DNA from: Nonlabens dokdonensis
Lineage (GTDB): Bacteria > Bacteroidota > Bacteroidia > Flavobacteriales > Flavobacteriaceae
Assembly (NCBI RefSeq): GCF_002162835.1
Contig: NZ_MAAX01000196.1
Span: 1-37,864, forward strand
Length of the DNA: 37,864 nt
Direction of reading: 5' to 3'
The notes beneath the pieces were generated by a model that was given only the letters and a program-made list of their open reading frames with translations, had not been told where the DNA came from and ran no database searches. Below are positions 34,000-37,864 of the stretch, piece after piece (the first letter of the stretch is position 1; each line of letters opens with the position of its first letter). The position numbers and the translations under genes were made by a program.

Positions 34000-36852
34000 A
34001 TGACTACCCAACCAGAACAAGTATTAGAAAATAATTTGATAAGTCAGCTAATAGGTTTAGGTCATCAACCTATTTCAATAAAGACAGAAAATGATTTATT
34101 AAGTAATCTAAAATCACAATTAGAAAAGCATAATAAAATAACATTTACAGCTTCGGAGTTTGATCGAATCGTCATACATCTTTCTAAAGGAAACATATTT
34201 GACAAAGCCAAAACACTACGCGATAAATACGTGCTTCAAAAAGATAATGGGGAAAAGGCCTATATCGAGTTTATCAATCAAGACTTCTGGTGTCAAAATC
34301 ATTTTCAAGTTACTAATCAAATAACCATAAATGGCAAAAGAGAAAATCGTTATGATGTAACTATATTGATAAATGGCTTGCCATTAGTTCAAATAGAATT
34401 AAAGCGTAGAGGTATTGAACTTAAAGAAGCCTTTAATCAAATACAGCGTTACCAAAAAGAATCGTTTGCATCTAACAATGCATTATTTAATTACGTTCAA
34501 ATATTTGTCATCAGTAATGGAGTAGACACTAAATACTATGCTAATAGCCCAAAACAAAGTTTCAAGCAGACATCTTTTTGGGGAAATGAGAAGAATAAAA
34601 AAATCACCCAACTAGAGCCATTTACAAACATCTTTTTAGAACCATGTCACATAGCAAAAATGATAACCAAGTATATCGTATTGCATGAAAGTGATAAAAT
34701 ATTAATGGTGTTAAGGCCCTATCAATTTTTTGCAGTAGAAGCGATAATAGATAGAGTAAAAAATAGCGATAAAAATGGTTATATCTGGCATACCACTGGA
34801 TCTGGTAAAACGCTTACTTCATTTAAAGCAAGTCAAATACTAACACACAATCCTAAAATTAAGAAAGTTGTATTTGTAGTGGATAGACAAGATCTAGACG
34901 ATCAAACTGTAAGAGAGTTTAGAGCCTTTGATAAAGATAGTATTGATGGTACAGAAAACACCAAAATGCTTATCAATCAATTTTTGGATAATAATAGGCC
35001 ATTGCTTGTTACCACTATTCAAAAATTAAACAGTGCTATTTCAAAAGCTAAGTTTAGAAAACAAATAGAAGCTCTCAAAGATGAAAAGGTTGTATTCATC
35101 TTTGACGAGTGTCATCGTTCCCAATTTGGTGACACACATAAACGTATCGTTAATTTCTTCACTAACCATCAGTTATTTGGGTTTACAGGGACACCTATAT
35201 TTGCAAAAAATGCACTATGTGTAAATAGCATCAAACAAACTACAGCAAACCTATTTCATGACTGCCTTCACCGTTATGTTATTACAGATGCTATTAGAGA
35301 TGAAAATGTTTTAAAGTTTTCTATTGAATATTATAATGTATTCAAGTCAAAAGAAGATTTCAATGATATCAAAGTAATAGACATTAATACACAAGAAGTT
35401 TATGAGAGTGACAATTACATAGAGGCAGTAGCTAACTACATCCTCGCTAATCACAACCGTAAAACACACCACAGGACTTTTACCGCAATGTTTTGCGTTA
35501 GTAGCGTTGACATACTAATAAAGTACTACGATCTTTTAAAAGCTAAGAAAGAAGCAGGTGTTCACAACTTAAAAATCGCTACGATATTTTCTTATGTGGC
35601 TAATCCAGATGATGCAGATGCAAATGGAGAGATTGTTGAGGAAGATTTTCCAGATTTAAATATTGCCGCAGAGTCTTCTGCGACTTACGAAACGATACCA
35701 CGCAAGGATAAGCTAGACCTCTACATTAATGATTTTAATGAACAATTTAAAACAAATCATTCTGCACGAGATGGAGTTACTTTTTTGAATTACAAAAAAG
35801 ATATTTCTAAACGAGTTAAAAATAAGCAGATTGACATTTTATTAGTGGTTAACATGTTCCTAACAGGATTTGATAGTAAATCTTTAAACACACTTTACGT
35901 AGATAAGAACTTGAACTACCATGGTTTAATTCAAGCCTACTCGCGTACTAACAGAATATTAAACGAGAAGAAGTCGCAAGGAAATATTTTAGCTTTCCGA
36001 AACTTAAAGGAAAATACAGATGATGCTATTGCTCTATTTTCAGACAAAAATGCAAAGGAAACTATTACCATAGATTCTTATGACATACAAGTTAAAAAGT
36101 TCAATAAAGCCTACAAAGAGTTAATGACCATTGCTCCGACTGTCGATAGTGTAAACGATTTAGAAGCTGAAGATGATGAGCTCGCTTTCGCGAAAGCGTT
36201 TAGAGAGATAATGCGTCTAAAAAATATTTTGTCCTCATTTGTAGAATTTACATTTGATGATGTTTATATGAAAGAACAGGAATTTGCTGACTATACGAGT
36301 AAATACTTAGATCTGTACGATAAAATTAAAACAAACAATCAAAAGGAATCTGTTTCAATTTTAAATGAAATTGATTTTGAATTGGAGCTTATACATCGCG
36401 ATGAAATTAATGTAGCTTACATCATGCGTTTATTAGCAAAACTTAAAGATGCTAAACCTAGAGATAAGGCTAAAGCTAAAAAGGAAATTATTGATTCTAT
36501 TGCTGGAGAATCTGAACTGAGAAGCAAACGTTTTCTAATTGAAAAATTTATTGAAAATAATCTACCAAAAATAAATGATAGCGGAAATGTAGAAGTTGAG
36601 TTTAAAGCTTACTGGCAAGCTGAAACCAAAAAAGCACTACAAGAACTAAGCAAATCAGAGCTACTGCAACCGGACAAGGTAGAATCTATTATAAACGATT
36701 ATATGTTTACTGGTAGAATGGCGACTGAAGACGAAGTGATAGAAGCATTAGAAAAACAACCTAGTGTTCTTCAAAGGGAAACCATTAGTGTAAGAATCAC
36801 AGAAAAAATTAAAGATTTTGTGAAAACGTTTATTAATGGGGTGGATGGATAA
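34000..36852 (+). CDS. hsdR: Type I restriction enzyme subunit R (nuclease and translocase)
   Basis: This 950-residue subunit cuts unmethylated DNA after ATP-driven translocation. The N-terminal PD-(D/E)XK nuclease has Asp119 (NRYDVTILING) and Glu133-Leu-Lys135 (VQIELKRRG). Helicase motif I is TGSGKT at 266-271, motif II DECH at 369-372, motif III GFTGTPIF, and motif VI is in QAYSRTNRI. The C-terminal helical region interacts with HsdM/HsdS in the family. All active-site motifs are present, so the RM system appears functional. A 16-bp palindrome at 36183 encodes LAFAKAF. The gene is convergent with the HNH gene, with 12 bp between their stop codons. Confidence 0.96.
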   Translation: MTTQPEQVLENNLISQLIGLGHQPISIKTENDLLSNLKSQLEKHNKITFTASEFDRIVIHLSKGNIFDKAKTLRDKYVLQKDNGEKAYIEFINQDFWCQNHFQVTNQITINGKRENRYDVTILINGLPLVQIELKRRGIELKEAFNQIQRYQKESFASNNALFNYVQIFVISNGVDTKYYANSPKQSFKQTSFWGNEKNKKITQLEPFTNIFLEPCHIAKMITKYIVLHESDKILMVLRPYQFFAVEAIIDRVKNSDKNGYIWHTTGSGKTLTSFKASQILTHNPKIKKVVFVVDRQDLDDQTVREFRAFDKDSIDGTENTKMLINQFLDNNRPLLVTTIQKLNSAISKAKFRKQIEALKDEKVVFIFDECHRSQFGDTHKRIVNFFTNHQLFGFTGTPIFAKNALCVNSIKQTTANLFHDCLHRYVITDAIRDENVLKFSIEYYNVFKSKEDFNDIKVIDINTQEVYESDNYIEAVANYILANHNRKTHHRTFTAMFCVSSVDILIKYYDLLKAKKEAGVHNLKIATIFSYVANPDDADANGEIVEEDFPDLNIAAESSATYETIPRKDKLDLYINDFNEQFKTNHSARDGVTFLNYKKDISKRVKNKQIDILLVVNMFLTGFDSKSLNTLYVDKNLNYHGLIQAYSRTNRILNEKKSQGNILAFRNLKENTDDAIALFSDKNAKETITIDSYDIQVKKFNKAYKELMTIAPTVDSVNDLEAEDDELAFAKAFREIMRLKNILSSFVEFTFDDVYMKEQEFADYTSKYLDLYDKIKTNNQKESVSILNEIDFELELIHRDEINVAYIMRLLAKLKDAKPRDKAKAKKEIIDSIAGESELRSKRFLIEKFIENNLPKINDSGNVEVEFKAYWQAETKKALQELSKSELLQPDKVESIINDYMFTGRMATEDEVIEALEKQPSVLQRETISVRITEKIKDFVKTFINGVDG
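36183..36198. repeat. 16-bp palindrome, copy 9 (inside hsdR)
   Basis: A perfect copy read as LAFAKAFRE in the C-terminal helical part of HsdR, within the integrated element. Confidence 0.95.
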
Positions 36853-36864
36853 AATAAATTGAAT

Positions 36865-37632
36865 CTAAACATTAAAACTAATACCATTACACTTGAAACA
36901 TTTACCGTTTTCAACGTGCGAAAACTGTTTTATTTTTCCTTTGCCGTGGCATTTACTGCAAATTCGCCTCAACCTGTAATCGATTCCATTAATATCATAG
37001 AATGGAATATCTGTAGTTTCATGCACAATGATATGACAAATGTTACAAAGACTAACATAATCCTCATCTGGTTGATTCCAAATATCTATTCCTTTACGAT
37101 AGCATTTGTGATGAACCTCTAAAGAATTAAGTTTTTTTTTATAGTTGTTTTCTTCCTCATATTTTCCAAACCAAATTCCTTCTGGGTCAATTTCTAAACC
37201 ATTATTTTTAGTAAGTAATTTAGCTAAAGTATTTTTGAGTCTTTGATCATTTTCTTCTGAGTGAAAAATATTTGGTTTTGTGTTGTTTAAGGTGGAGCCT
37301 TGAAATAGACTTTTGTTTTTCCTTATTTTTCGTTTATTAACGAATACTGCGTATTTAATATTTGAGGTTATTTCATTCAAATCTGTTTTACATAGAAATT
37401 TAAGTTTGCGATACTCAATTTCAACAACACTATTGTTAATTCCTTCTACTTGTAAAAAATTAAATCTAGTACTTAAAGGTAGATTTTCAGGATATTTGAT
37501 ATTCACCGTTTTCATATCAGAATTTTTCTGAATGCCACAACGTTGACAAGAGTTTTTATCTCTTCTAATAATCTCTTTTCTTTTTGACCTCCATTCTGGA
37601 GATTTAAGTAATTCTGAATATGACTTATTCAT
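36865..37632 (-). CDS. HNH endonuclease-like protein with split zinc site and C-terminal zinc ribbon
   Basis: This 255-residue protein begins with a typical HNH lead-in (SPEWRSKRKEIIRRDKNSCQRCG, Cys29 and Cys32). The HNH core appears only about 140 residues later: LEVHHKCYRKGIDIWNQPDE (His at about 172-173) and LCNICHIIVHE (about 193-203). The intervening 130 residues are an insertion with no recognised domain. After the HNH core a DnaJ-like zinc ribbon CSKCHGKGKI ... CFKCNG closes the protein. It probably cuts DNA; target unknown. It is convergent with hsdR and may be a further defence nuclease or part of the element. Confidence 0.82.
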   Translation of the reverse strand: MNKSYSELLKSPEWRSKRKEIIRRDKNSCQRCGIQKNSDMKTVNIKYPENLPLSTRFNFLQVEGINNSVVEIEYRKLKFLCKTDLNEITSNIKYAVFVNKRKIRKNKSLFQGSTLNNTKPNIFHSEENDQRLKNTLAKLLTKNNGLEIDPEGIWFGKYEEENNYKKKLNSLEVHHKCYRKGIDIWNQPDEDYVSLCNICHIIVHETTDIPFYDINGIDYRLRRICSKCHGKGKIKQFSHVENGKCFKCNGISFNV

Positions 37633-37864
37633 TTTGAAACGTATTAAACCTTAAAACTTTATTTCAGAAGATATTTTACTGATTATAGACTTTTTTAAGC
37701 GTGCACATTCAGTTCTACGGTGTTTGATACTGTGTAAATCTATTTAGAATAAATGCACTCTTCAAGATAACAAAGTACTATTATTAAATAATAATGAAAT
37801 CAAAATATGTTGAGACTGATCATGTGTGTAGATTTGACCCAAATTTCAGGACCAAATAAGTAGA
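37633..37864. other. Non-coding right edge of the window
   Basis: This 232-bp AT-rich stretch upstream of the HNH gene has no open frame of note, no copy of the tRNA-Gln remnant and no clear hairpin. The element continues past the edge. Confidence 0.5.

Larger units (their letters stand above)
22536..37864. mobile_element. Integrative element with defence cargo, left end to window edge
   Basis: The segment begins at the tRNA-Gln remnant and contains a tyrosine recombinase, an HTH protein, two replication-type proteins with repeat-rich surroundings, a complete type I RM system with an Abi gene, and an HNH nuclease. By eye it is more AT-rich than the chromosome to its left. No relaxase, conjugation or phage structural gene is present in the window. 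The right end is not seen. Confidence 0.75.

Noticed and set aside
22536-37864. Prophage
   Set aside because: No capsid, tail, terminase, portal or lysis gene is visible; integrase, replication-type genes and defence cargo point to an integrative island or satellite.

Overview
The window looks like a chromosomal segment of a marine flavobacterium (Bacteroidota, Flavobacteriaceae; the 16-bp palindrome and gene style remind me of Nonlabens/Dokdonia-type genomes, but that placement is inference). Supporting signs are C-terminal sorting domains of the type IX secretion system, a TonB-dependent receptor, a DUF1800/DUF1501 pair, Bacteroidota promoters (TTTG-N19-TAnnTTTG) instead of Shine-Dalgarno sites, and AT-rich codon use.

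Region 1 (1-22535) is ordinary chromosome. A 13-bp tandem repeat opens the window. On the minus strand follows a TonB-dependent receptor preceded by a clear TPP riboswitch, so it is probably a thiamin or thiamin-precursor importer. Next come a 1459-residue T9SS-secreted repeat protein, a small unknown protein, an M28/PDZ lipoprotein peptidase and, divergently, a TolB-like propeller lipoprotein. A compact IS200-type transposase lies between two related hairpins. After it come metG, the DUF1501 and DUF1800 genes, an LD-carboxypeptidase with yraN, a bidirectional terminator, the rimP-nusA-infB operon with a perfect promoter and a terminator-like leader hairpin, and a tandem universal stress protein.

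Region 2 (22536 to the window end) is an integrated element. Its left edge is a 17-bp remnant of the 3' end of a tRNA-Gln gene next to a terminator oriented for that tRNA, followed by a tyrosine recombinase. The element carries an unknown protein, a small HTH protein, a DUF3987-type ATPase and a zinc-finger/Toprim-like protein. These two replication-type genes are surrounded by unusual sets of inverted and direct repeats that could form an origin. Then comes a defence block: type I restriction-modification hsdM and hsdS, two unknown genes, an Abi_2 (AbiD/AbiF-like) HEPN protein, hsdR and, convergently, an HNH nuclease. The right end of the element is outside the window.

The most interesting spot is the gap of about 420 bp before the Abi gene. 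It holds a Bacteroidota -7 box, nested complementary segments and an intrinsic terminator ending about 20 nt before the Abi start codon. This looks like a short structured non-coding RNA paired with a HEPN toxin, inside a type I RM operon at the position that the anticodon nuclease PrrC occupies elsewhere. A second theme is a 16-bp palindrome (CGCTTTCGCGAAAGCG) present nine times, five of them inside reading frames; in one gene comparison with a sister repeat shows it replaced sequence without changing length.
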